Below are positions 33,351 to 42,300 of a DNA stretch of 64,000 nucleotides, piece by piece. This DNA comes from Eubacterium sp. (GTDB taxonomy: Bacteria; Bacillota; Clostridia; Oscillospirales; Acutalibacteraceae): contig JAFUEH010000018.1 of assembly GCA_017463985.1 (NCBI GenBank), positions 24,795-88,794 of the forward strand. Direction: 5' to 3'. Every line of letters begins with the position of its first letter. Positions within the stretch are counted from its first letter, which is position 1. The position numbers and the translations under genes were made by a program. The notes below the pieces were generated by a model. It did not search any database, was not told the DNA's origin, and worked only from the letters and a program-made list of their open reading frames with translations.

Positions 33351-35585
33351 TTAATCCAGTACTGCGTTGGTATTCTTAAAGGCTACTGTGATCACAGAGC
33401 CGATTTCCACTTCTGTTCCCTCCTCAACGGACTGGCGGAAGGCCACCACGCTGGAGGAGGAAAGGTTATTGCCGCTGATTTCCATATTCAAACCGTTTTC
33501 TGCAGCAACACTGTTAGCCTCGCTGACCGTCAATCCGATGAAGCTCGGCACTGTTACCGTCGTCTTAGCATCCTTTTCGGTATAGATCACGACGGTACCG
33601 CCGGCCGGCACGGTGGCGCCTGCCATCGGAGACTGGCTGACAACCGTGTCGCCGTCACCGATTGTGCGGCACTTGAGCTTCTTTCCTTCCAGCATACTCT
33701 TAGCGTCGCTGACGCTTTCACCGATCACCTTCGGTGCAGGAATAGAAAGCTGCTCCAGCTCCTCTTCATCATACTTCGGTTCAATATTTCTCACGCGCAT
33801 CGCCTGCTCAACGACTTCCGGCGCCAGCGGCGCACACAGCGCACCGCCGCCGAGGTCCTGATTAGGCTCATCTAAGATGATCAGCAAGGTAATTTGCGGA
33901 TCATCCGTCGGCGCTATACCAGCAAATGAAATAATATACTTAGTCTTTTCGCCCTCTTTAAATTCACCGAGCTTCGTAGAGGTACCGGTTTTACCGCCAA
34001 CGCTGTAACCGGCAACATAAGCGTTTTTACCGGTACCGCGGTCAACAACGGCTTTCATCATTTCGCGGACCTTTTCCGAGGTATCCTCGCTGATCACGCG
34101 TCTGACCTCAGTGCGTTCGTTCTTTTGAATGGTATTACCGTTGGCATCTTTGATTTCAGATACAATATAAGGCTTGAGCAGCGTGCCGCCGTTTGCGATC
34201 GCAGAAATGCCGTTGCAAACCTCGATCGGGGTCAGCGAGTTCGTCTGACCAAAGGAGGCGGAGGACAGTACAACGGTGGTATATTCATCCTCCTTGTAGT
34301 ACTGCGGCGCCGCTTCACCGGGCAGGTCGATGCCCGTTTTTTGCGTAAAGCCGAAGGCATCAAAATATTTATAATAGTTATGGGCGCCAAGCTTTTGACC
34401 GATCGTGATGAAAAATGGGTTACAGGAATTCATCAGTCCTTCTGTCAGATCCTGTGTACCGTGGCCTGCATGATAATGACAGTTCATGACGCGGTCCATT
34501 ACCTGAATGGAGCCGGTGCAAGTATAGGTAGTATCCAGTGTGACGACGTTTTCTTCCAGACCGGCGGAGGCCATAAAGGTTTTGAATACCGAGCCAGGTA
34601 CGTACGTATCAGACACGTTGAAGTTACGCCACTGGTTTTGCACCGCCAAGCTCTGCGCCTCTGTTTTTTCAGTGCTGTCCGTGATGGCCTCCAGCTCTGT
34701 CATCGTTTTATCATAAGTAATCGTGTACGGGTCGTTACAGTCGTAATCCGGCAGTGAGCTCATCGCTAATATAGCGCCGGTGTTACAATCCTGTACAATG
34801 CCGTAAGCGCCTTTACACTGATACTCTTCAAGCGCTGAGCGCAAGCCCTTTTCAAGATAATACTGAATCGTCGGATTCAGCGTACTGACCAGCGAGCAGC
34901 CGTCAACAGCGTCAATGGCGGTTTCGTAATCCGTCGGTAGCTTGTTGCCCTTAGAGTCCTTAACCGTGACGATACGGCCATTCGTACCGGTAAGCTGTTC
35001 GTCGTAATAAGCCTCCAGTCCGCTCAGTCCCTGATCGTCGCCGCCAACGAAGCCGATCACGGACGAAGCGAAGTTGCCGTAAGGATAATAACGGCGCGTC
35101 GATTGCTCTGTGCCGATGATCGTACCGAGCGCATATTTTTTATATTCCTTGTCCGCCATGAAAGCGCTGATTTCTTCTTTAATGTCGTTTTCAACCTTTT
35201 CGGCAATGACAACATAACGTGTTTCCTTCGCGGACTTTTCATAAAGCTCCGCCTTGCCCTCTTCGTCAAGCGAAAGGATCTCCGCCAGCTTATCCACCAC
35301 AAGGTTGCGCGTTTCTTCATTCGTAATGTTACCGGGATCGAGGAAAATATTCCAAACCGTTGCGGACTGCGCCAGCACATTGCCCTCCGCGTCATAGATC
35401 GTTCCGCGCATAGCCGACACCTCGGTATCGTAAAGCTGCTGCGACTCCGCCTTGGCTTTCAGTTCCTCGCCGCGCGCAAATTGCAGATAGCCGATGCGAA
35501 AGGCATCAAGGCTGAAACAAAACAGGACAAAAACCAGCAGTGCCAGCAGTCTTTTTCTTGTTTGCTTTTTGAAATTGATTTTCAT
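33351..35585 (-). CDS. ftsI: Class B penicillin-binding protein with PASTA domains (FtsI/SpoVD type)
   Basis: 744 residues. One N-terminal membrane helix (about 12-30), a dimerisation domain, and a transpeptidase domain with PGSVFKTF (active Ser near 331), SCN and GGKTGTSTK. Two PASTA domains end the protein (APKVIGESVSDAKSML and VPSFIGLTVSEANSV). It crosslinks septal peptidoglycan with FtsW. I chose ATG 35585, spaced 5 nt from GAGGTG; GTG 35591 overlaps that box. A single gene stands where sporulating clostridia often have both pbpB and spoVD. Confidence 0.94.
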   Translation of the reverse strand: MKINFKKQTRKRLLALLVFVLFCFSLDAFRIGYLQFARGEELKAKAESQQLYDTEVSAMRGTIYDAEGNVLAQSATVWNIFLDPGNITNEETRNLVVDKLAEILSLDEEGKAELYEKSAKETRYVVIAEKVENDIKEEISAFMADKEYKKYALGTIIGTEQSTRRYYPYGNFASSVIGFVGGDDQGLSGLEAYYDEQLTGTNGRIVTVKDSKGNKLPTDYETAIDAVDGCSLVSTLNPTIQYYLEKGLRSALEEYQCKGAYGIVQDCNTGAILAMSSLPDYDCNDPYTITYDKTMTELEAITDSTEKTEAQSLAVQNQWRNFNVSDTYVPGSVFKTFMASAGLEENVVTLDTTYTCTGSIQVMDRVMNCHYHAGHGTQDLTEGLMNSCNPFFITIGQKLGAHNYYKYFDAFGFTQKTGIDLPGEAAPQYYKEDEYTTVVLSSASFGQTNSLTPIEVCNGISAIANGGTLLKPYIVSEIKDANGNTIQKNERTEVRRVISEDTSEKVREMMKAVVDRGTGKNAYVAGYSVGGKTGTSTKLGEFKEGEKTKYIISFAGIAPTDDPQITLLIILDEPNQDLGGGALCAPLAPEVVEQAMRVRNIEPKYDEEELEQLSIPAPKVIGESVSDAKSMLEGKKLKCRTIGDGDTVVSQSPMAGATVPAGGTVVIYTEKDAKTTVTVPSFIGLTVSEANSVAAENGLNMEISGNNLSSSSVVAFRQSVEEGTEVEIGSVITVAFKNTNAVLD

Positions 35586-35690
35586 CCTCACACCTCATTC
35601 GCCCGATTCGACCGTCGTCTTATGTCCCTATATATAGCACATTAGAGAGTTTAGTATTCACCAAACTCTCATAATATAATTACGCATTGC

Positions 35691-36317
35691 TTATTCATTT
35701 ATAACCTCGCCCTCGGCGGGTGACTCTGTGTTGTCCTCTGCTGCCGCAGCCGCTGCGTCAGCATTCTCTGCCGTCGCTTCCGCCTCTGCTGCTTCTGCCT
35801 CGGCTTGGGCTTCTGCCTCCGCCAGCGCCGCAGCGCGTGCGTCCTTGTACTCTGCCACATCCATATACTGGATTTGGTTAGAGTGCACCTTCGTCATGCC
35901 AAGCTGCTCTACGGCGTACTTATCGATCATGCTGATCGACACCAGCGAATTCAGCTTGCTTTCCAGCGAGATATATTCGCTTTCGGCATTGGCAATTTCT
36001 GTTTCCATCTTTGAATTTTCACGCGTCAGCTGGTTTTTCAGGGCAAAGGAATTTAGCACGGCGCCGATCAGCGCCAGGCAAAGCACCGCTGCCACCGCGA
36101 TACGGATAATACCGGCTCTGGACAGGCGTTCTTCCTTTTGCAGCTGCTGACGGCTTTTAATGCCCTCTCCCTCACGCAGCCGCGGTCCCTGCTCCGGTTC
36201 CGGCCTGCGTAACGGCCGTGCTTTTGCCGCTGCACTGCGGTCAAAATCAAAGGAACTGATTAAATTGGAGGCTTGACTATATGATGTGTACTGTCGGTAC
36301 TCTCTTGTATCTGTCAC
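35691..36317 (-). CDS. ftsL: FtsL-like divisome protein with long Ala/Glu-rich tail
   Basis: 208 residues from GTG 36317 (8 nt after GAGGAG). A basic N-terminus precedes one transmembrane helix (IIRIAVAAVLCLALIGAVLNS, split by charged flanks) and a short periplasm-side coiled coil (LTRENSKMETEIANAESEYISLE). The end matches FtsL closely in style (DKYAVEQLGMTKVHSNQIQYMDV). Position between rsmH and the PBP is the normal ftsL slot. Unlike most FtsL proteins it continues for about 55 residues of Ala/Glu-rich low-complexity sequence. A hairpin (35648-35673) lies between it and the PBP gene. Confidence 0.82.
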   Translation of the reverse strand: MTDTREYRQYTSYSQASNLISSFDFDRSAAAKARPLRRPEPEQGPRLREGEGIKSRQQLQKEERLSRAGIIRIAVAAVLCLALIGAVLNSFALKNQLTRENSKMETEIANAESEYISLESKLNSLVSISMIDKYAVEQLGMTKVHSNQIQYMDVAEYKDARAAALAEAEAQAEAEAAEAEATAENADAAAAAAEDNTESPAEGEVINE

Positions 36318-36346
36318 GATGTCCACTCCTCAAAATCACATCTGTC

Positions 36347-37261
36347 TTAATACTTTTCAAAGCATCTCAGTCGAGAGGATCTGGCGCGCGGATTTTCCTT
36401 TAGCTCCTGCGCTGTCGGTGCTTTAAATTTAAAAGGCACCGTACCGAGCGGCTTTTTGCCGCAAACGCAGACCGGAAACTCTTTGGGGCAAGTGCAGGGA
36501 TTAACCCAGCGAGCAAACGTTTCCTTCACCATTCTGTCCTCCAGCGAATGGAAGGTGATCACGGAAAGCCTGCCGCCGCTGTTCAGACATTCCAGCGCCG
36601 CCTCCAGCGTACGCGACAGCCTGTCCAGCTCTGCATTGACCTCTATTCTGATTGCCTGAAAGGTTTTGCGCGCCGGATGAGCGTCGCGCATAGCCTTCGC
36701 CGGATAAGCCGCCTTGATGATGTCCACCAGCTCCAGCGTGGTGGCGATAGGCTTGTCCTCTCGTGCTTTTATGATATTCGCAGCGATACGCCGCGCAAAT
36801 TTTTCTTCACCGTAGCGGAACAGGATATCAGCCAGCGCTGACTCACTGTACGTATTGACCACATCCGCTGCGCTCAGACCGCTCTTGCTCATCCGCATAT
36901 CGAGCGGTGCGTCTGCGTGGTACGAAAAGCCACGCTCTGCGGTATCCAGCTGGAAAGAGCTGACGCCCAGATCCAGCAGTAAGCCGTCAATTCCTTCAAT
37001 CCCCAGCTCGTCCAGGACGCTGCGGAGATTTTCAAAATTATTCTCAACGATCGTGACGTTGCCGAGTTCGTCCAGCCGTTCGTGCAGCACCGCGATCGCG
37101 TCCGGGTCTTGATCGATCGCAATCAGCCGCTTCGCACGCGCTGCAATCGCCTTGGAATGTCCGCCGCCGCCGGCAGTGCCGTCAACGATCACCTTTGTTT
37201 CATCGAGGTTCAGCGAAGCGATCGCCTCGTCAAACAGCACGCTCTTATGATTAAATTCCAT
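36347..37261 (-). CDS. rsmH: 16S rRNA (cytosine(1402)-N(4))-methyltransferase RsmH
   Basis: 304 residues from ATG 37261 (MEFNHKSVLFDEAIASL), which matches the family N-terminus and overlaps the end of mraZ. SAM motif VDGTAGGGGHSKAI, DLGVSSFQLDTAERGFSY, DMRMS, and the C-terminal ITFHSLEDRMVKETFA are diagnostic. It methylates C1402 of 16S rRNA in the decoding centre. Second gene of the dcw cluster, as in most bacteria. Confidence 0.97.
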   Translation of the reverse strand: MEFNHKSVLFDEAIASLNLDETKVIVDGTAGGGGHSKAIAARAKRLIAIDQDPDAIAVLHERLDELGNVTIVENNFENLRSVLDELGIEGIDGLLLDLGVSSFQLDTAERGFSYHADAPLDMRMSKSGLSAADVVNTYSESALADILFRYGEEKFARRIAANIIKAREDKPIATTLELVDIIKAAYPAKAMRDAHPARKTFQAIRIEVNAELDRLSRTLEAALECLNSGGRLSVITFHSLEDRMVKETFARWVNPCTCPKEFPVCVCGKKPLGTVPFKFKAPTAQELKENPRARSSRLRCFEKY

Positions 37262-37688
37262 AGCTGTCAAGAATGCCTTCCACATCCTGCTCATTGATGC
37301 TGTTCAGCTGTTCGTTGAACAGGTCGCAGTTCCAGATCTCGATATGATCGTTATTGCCAAATATCTCCGCCTGCGTTTCACCAAAAAGGTTGACCTGCTT
37401 GCGCAGTGTTTCGTTCAGCAGCACTCTGCCCTGTCCGTCAAGACTGAGCTTTTCCGCATTCGCGCTGAAGTAAAACTGCAGCTTCTTTCTGTCGGACTGC
37501 GTTACCTTTTCCTGTATGCTGGCCATAAAGGCGTTCCACTTTTCCATCGGATAAAGAGCCAGGCATTTGCCGACGCCGCGCGATGCAATAAACTCGTTGC
37601 CGAGCGCTGTACGCATATTCGCCGGTATGGAAATTCTGCCCTTGGCGTCAATTTTATACGCCTTATGGCTTACAAAGTATTCTTCCAT
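37251..37688 (-). CDS. mraZ: Transcriptional regulator MraZ
   Basis: 145 residues from ATG 37688, which follows AAAGGAGGAGG; upstream in-frame codons lie in the leader. Two SpoVT/AbrB-like repeats are visible (YKIDAKGRISIPANMR and LSLDGQGRVLLNETLR). MraZ represses its own dcw promoter by binding short G-rich repeats; TAGGGA and GTGGGA elements lie just upstream at about 37720-37746. First gene of the cluster with a consensus promoter at 37765-37793. Confidence 0.96.
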   Translation of the reverse strand: MEEYFVSHKAYKIDAKGRISIPANMRTALGNEFIASRGVGKCLALYPMEKWNAFMASIQEKVTQSDRKKLQFYFSANAEKLSLDGQGRVLLNETLRKQVNLFGETQAEIFGNNDHIEIWNCDLFNEQLNSINEQDVEGILDSYGI

Positions 37689-37764
37689 GCTGCCTCCTCC
37701 TTTCCTTTGGTGATTTTTTAGGGATTTATATTGATTTTTGTGGGATTCCTCACCACTTGACTCT

Positions 37765-37793
37765 ATTATATAAGGACAAAAACCCATTGTCAA
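37765..37793 (-). promoter_or_regulatory. dcw cluster promoter
   Basis: TTGACA (37788-37793), 17-bp spacer, TATAAT (37765-37770), a perfect sigma-A match, about 75 bp upstream of mraZ. Confidence 0.9.
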
Positions 37794-37816
37794 GCAATTC
37801 TTTTGGCCAAAAAAGA

Positions 37817-37833
37817 TTGTAACTGTTTTGTAA
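37817..37833. promoter_or_regulatory. TTGTAAC element upstream of the dcw promoter
   Basis: TTGTAACTGTTTTGTAA matches the ftsZ upstream element (25972-25988) at 16 of 17 positions and in the same orientation relative to the gene. It lies 24 bp upstream of the mraZ -35 box and also just upstream of the divergent transporter promoter. Confidence 0.5.
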
Positions 37834-37844
37834 TTTTTAAAGCT

Positions 37845-37873
37845 TTGTCAACTGTGCCGATATATGGTATACT
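37845..37873 (+). promoter_or_regulatory. Promoter of the GPH transporter gene
   Basis: TTGTCA (37845-37850), 17-bp spacer, TATACT (37868-37873), 35 bp before the start codon and divergent from mraZ. Confidence 0.7.
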
Positions 37874-37908
37874 GGCGTTATACAATTACTATATAAGGAG
37901 CTGAGCGC

Positions 37909-39321
37909 ATGGAACAAAAAACAACATGGCGTGAAAAAATTTTTTACGGAGTGGGCGCCGTCGGGCTGGATCTGAGCTACGGTATGTTCTATTCCTTCCT
38001 GAGCTATTACCTTTCCTCCGTGCTGGGATTAAAAGAGGCGTTTCTGCTGTTGCTGACGCCGCTGGCGCGTATTTGGGACGGCATCAACGACCCGATGATG
38101 GGCACGATCGTGGATAATACCAAAACAAAGTACGGCAAATACCGCCCGTGGATCCTGATCGGCGCACTGTGCAACGGCGTGGTACTGTTTTTACTGTTCA
38201 CCAGCTTCGGTATGTCCGGCTTGCCGCTGTATATTTACATCGGCGTGATGTACATTCTTTGGGGCATGACCAACACGATGGCGGACATCCCCTACTGGAG
38301 CATGATCCCCTCCTTCACCAGCGAGCCGAAGGACAGGAACATGGTCTCCACCGTTGCCAGAACCTTTTCCGGTCTCGGCCAGGGCATTATCACGATCGCC
38401 ACACCGATTGTACTGCCGCTGCTTTCCTCCGGCATGACGACCGACAAGGGCTACAGCGCTACCGGCTTCTCCCGTTGGGCAGGCATCTGCGGAATCCTAC
38501 TGGTAGTATTTGCACTGATTTGCGTGCTGTCTACGAAAGAAAAGAACGTCGTCTACGGCGAAAAGAAAAAGTTTTCATTAAAGCAGATCTTCAAGGTCAT
38601 TGCACACAACGACCAGCTGGTCGTCTTTATGATTTTCGCCATGCTCTCCAATGCCGGCTGGTATCTGACCAGCGGCACCGCAGTTTATTACTTTACGGAT
38701 GTGCTGGGCGATCCGACCAAACAATCCACCTTCCAGACGATCGGCGCCGCCGGTTCTATCCTCGGCTTAGGCGTGATTCCGATCTTATCAAAATGGTTTA
38801 ATAAAAAGAAGATCTATCAGATCTCCCTTTGCATTACCATCCTTGGCTATGTGCTGATGTACATTCTCGGTCCGGTGATGGGCAACGCGTTGCTGCTGAG
38901 CATTGCCTATATTTTCTCCTCCACCGGTATCGCCTCTATGTTCGTGGCACAAACGATTTTCCTCGCGGATATCGTAGATTACGGCGAATTTAAAAACGGT
39001 GAACGCAACGAAAGCATCACCTTCTCCATGAAGGGCTTTTTGCAGAAAATGGCTTATACCATCCAGACGATTATCCTGTTCGGCGGACTTGGCTTAGTGC
39101 ACTATAACGAACAGATCACTTCTGCCTCCAAAAAGATCAACGACACCACCAAGGGCGTCATCGGCTTCATCGCGTTCGGCGCTCCGGCAATTTTGGTACT
39201 GCTGTCCCTGATCGTGTTCTCTACCAAGTTCAAGCTCCACGGCGAGCTGGCGGACAAGGTACACGATTACATCGTTGCCAGACAAAACAAAACCGAAGCA
39301 AACACCGAAACAGAGGAATAA
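37909..39321 (+). CDS. GPH-family (MelB-like) sugar:cation symporter
   Basis: 470 residues with about twelve transmembrane helices. Glycoside-pentoside-hexuronide family marks include RIWDGINDPMMGTIVDNTKT (the loop 2-3 motif, split here as family signature), KYGKYRPWIL and the DIPYWSMIPSFT segment in helix 4-5. It would import a glycoside or monosaccharide with Na+ or H+. E. coli YihO/YihP, the proposed sulfoquinovose importers, belong to the same family, but this gene is 32 kb from the sulfoquinovose operon and the substrate is unknown. It is a single-gene unit. Confidence 0.9.
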   Translation: MEQKTTWREKIFYGVGAVGLDLSYGMFYSFLSYYLSSVLGLKEAFLLLLTPLARIWDGINDPMMGTIVDNTKTKYGKYRPWILIGALCNGVVLFLLFTSFGMSGLPLYIYIGVMYILWGMTNTMADIPYWSMIPSFTSEPKDRNMVSTVARTFSGLGQGIITIATPIVLPLLSSGMTTDKGYSATGFSRWAGICGILLVVFALICVLSTKEKNVVYGEKKKFSLKQIFKVIAHNDQLVVFMIFAMLSNAGWYLTSGTAVYYFTDVLGDPTKQSTFQTIGAAGSILGLGVIPILSKWFNKKKIYQISLCITILGYVLMYILGPVMGNALLLSIAYIFSSTGIASMFVAQTIFLADIVDYGEFKNGERNESITFSMKGFLQKMAYTIQTIILFGGLGLVHYNEQITSASKKINDTTKGVIGFIAFGAPAILVLLSLIVFSTKFKLHGELADKVHDYIVARQNKTEANTETEE

Positions 39322-39340
39322 AAATTAAACAAGCATACAA

Positions 39341-39374
39341 AAAAATCGCTTCAGCTCACGCTGAAGCGATTTTT
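39341..39374. terminator. Bidirectional terminator
   Basis: AAAAATCGCTTCAGC pairs perfectly with GCTGAAGCGATTTTT around TCAC. It serves both the transporter gene (plus) and the 1411-residue secreted protein gene (minus). Confidence 0.92.
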
Positions 39375-39388
39375 TATTTGTTTTCACA

Positions 39389-42300
39389 TTACGGATTAAG
39401 GCAGGCGCCGGAGCTGTTGAAGCGATAGGTCTTGCCGCCCTGCGTCAGGTTCGCTGTACGCATCGCGCCGCTCGATTCAAAGTAGTACCAGCTGCTGCCG
39501 ATCTTCTTCCAACCGGTAACCATGTCGCCGCCGGTGTTGAAATAATACCACTTGCTGCCGGATTTCTGCCAGCCGGTCAGCATCGCGCCGGAGCTGTTGA
39601 ACAGATACCACTTACCGCCGGATTTCTGCCAGCCCGTCAGCATCGCGCCGGAGGAATTGAACAGATACCACTTGCCGCCGAGCTTCTGCCAACCGGTCAG
39701 CATTGCACCGGAACCGTTGAAGTAATACCACTTGCCGCCCAGCTTCTGCCAGCCGGTCAGTTTGGCGTTATTCTTGTAATAATACCACTTGCCGCTTTCC
39801 TTGACCCAACCGTTTTTGGTGATCGTAAACGATTTCTTGACAGTGCCGGAATAAAGGCCTTCAAAGGTAACGGTAACATAATAGGTACCGGCTTCTTTTC
39901 TTCCGGAGGAATACGATACCGTATAATCTACGCCCTCCTCCAGCGTTTCTTCATAAGCATTGTACGCACTAACGCTTGGCGTTTTCACCTTTCCGTCATA
40001 GCTATATTTGGTGGTGCTTAAAGATACCTCTTTAATAGCCGGAATTTTATAAACAGCTAACAGCTCTCCGCAGTTGTCACAGTATTCTGCAATACGTCCA
40101 TCGGCAGAGGTGGTTGCCGGTTGATCCAATTCAAAGTACGAGTCATCGTGCTCACAATCTATGATGTCAAAGTAAACATTGTCTTCACAGCCGCGGAAGC
40201 TTACGGTGAAGGAGCAGGAGTCTCTCTCAATCCACGGGTTAGCCCAATAATAAATCTCATCGGTTTCCTCGCCGGAATCGGATACAAACCAGTTATGACC
40301 GTTCTTGTCAGTATGGCTGAATTCAAACGATTCCTTGCCGCCGTTGCTGTAGACTACTGTAAAATAATCGCCTGCGCGGAACGGATTGATATAAATATCC
40401 GTAATGTTTCCGTCCTTGTCATATTCGATATCGCTTTGATTGACGGAATAACGCTTGTTTTGTCTATAGCTGAGTTTTTCAACTGTCAAATAGTCTTCAA
40501 TATTGAAGGTAACCGCTATTTCGCCGTTCTTATAGCCAACATAGATGATGGCCGTACCGTCTGACGTATCAATATCATACGAATAATCCAGTTCATCCAG
40601 CGTAATGGTATCGCCGGGGCCGACTATAAATTCTTCGCTATCTTCAGAATACTTATATGTCTTTGCGCTTCCGTCTACATACTCAAAGGCAATAATATCG
40701 CCGTCATCAAACACCGTACAATCAATGCCGATAAGATAGCCGTTGTCATTGAATTCCAGCTGATCTGAGCTGACTGTTTTGTCATAAACAGGCTCAAATG
40801 ACATTGAAGTAACTTCATCTTGATACTTGATAACAGATAAGTTATACATCGTGTTGGCGTCTTCACCGTTTACATAAACAGTGTAGGTTTCCCCCGCCTC
40901 CAAGTAGCCAACAAAGGCAAAACCGTTTTCACCGTTCTCGACCTCATAGATCGTCAAATCCTTGCCGCAGTAGCTCAAAGTAGGCGTAAGCGGCATACTG
41001 CTGGTAGAATAGAAATAGTACTGACCGTCTTCATCAGGCGTAAACGTATAGCCCTTCCATTGGTTAGCGTATTCCAAGGAATCATACACGATGTCGTATT
41101 CTTCAATAGCACTTGGGCTTTCCCATACTGCTACCAGTATGGTGTTCTCCTTAATATTTAAAACTTCACCTGGTAATACAATCTTGTCAGTATTGCATTG
41201 TACAGCCCAGCCTTTAAAGGAGTAACCATATTGATACGGGACTTCCGCCGGTACGGTGATATTGCTACCGTAGGCAATATTATATTGGTCGTTTGAGAAA
41301 TGGGAGCCGCCGTTGAGTTCATACGTAACGGAAAAGGTATTCTGTCTCCAGTGTGCATAAACGGTTTTATCGCCAAGGGTACTGTTGACAGTAGAAGCGG
41401 TGACTTTTGTGCCTCCGGTTGCTTCCGTATACCAGCCAAGGAAGGTGTAGTCATCACGAACCGGCGTCGGCAGCGTGCCGTAAGCCTGATTGTACTGAAT
41501 CGCCTTAGAAGATTCACTGACATAACCGCCGTTCGCGTCATAAATCAGCGTATAAGCCGGTGCATTAACGGTAACCTCCAGCGGCACTGACCACTGGTAA
41601 AAATGCACTGTTAGCGTTTGTTTGCCTATTTTGTACGGATCGTAATCGCTGACGATGATTTCGTCAGATACATAGTTGTGAATATTGGAATTACTGTAAT
41701 TCGCCTGCAACACCAACCCCCTCATGTCGAATTCTTCACCGTATTCATAAGTTGTTTTCGGATAAGAGCTAATGGTGAAGTTGTTAAAATATTTTACAAC
41801 AGGAAAATCACTATAATTGATAATTTTTACAGTGTAACAACCGACAATATTAGAATCTCCGTCGAACAGATTAGGTGAACCGGTGATATTGTTTGCATAT
41901 TGTGAATTCACAATACATTCTGTAATTTTACCATCACCATTTACATCTGCAAAGAAATGATGTGCCGTGTTTCCAGTATAGGCACCAGATACAATTCTCG
42001 AAATTGCTAATCCATCAGCAGTGTTAACTCTACCATCATTATTTACATCGCCAAATAGTCTTGTCTTGCTTTCACTCCACATCGCATAGAGCGTGACATT
42101 TTTCTTGATTTCTGTTGAGCCGGAGGAGTATAACACACCCGTGGGACCGGCATCACCGGTTTGATCAGAATCATACCAGCCAAGGAAGTACATTCCATTC
42201 TTAGTCGCGTTATATGCCGATAATCTAGTATAAGTATAATGCGCATACAGCGTTGTATTTGCTTTAAAGCTATAAGAGTGGCCGGGATAGTATTTGTCCC

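Noticed and set aside
39392-39802. Regular 60-bp repeats as a possible CRISPR array
   Set aside because: The repeats are in frame and encode cell-wall-binding units; there are no unique spacers and no cas genes.
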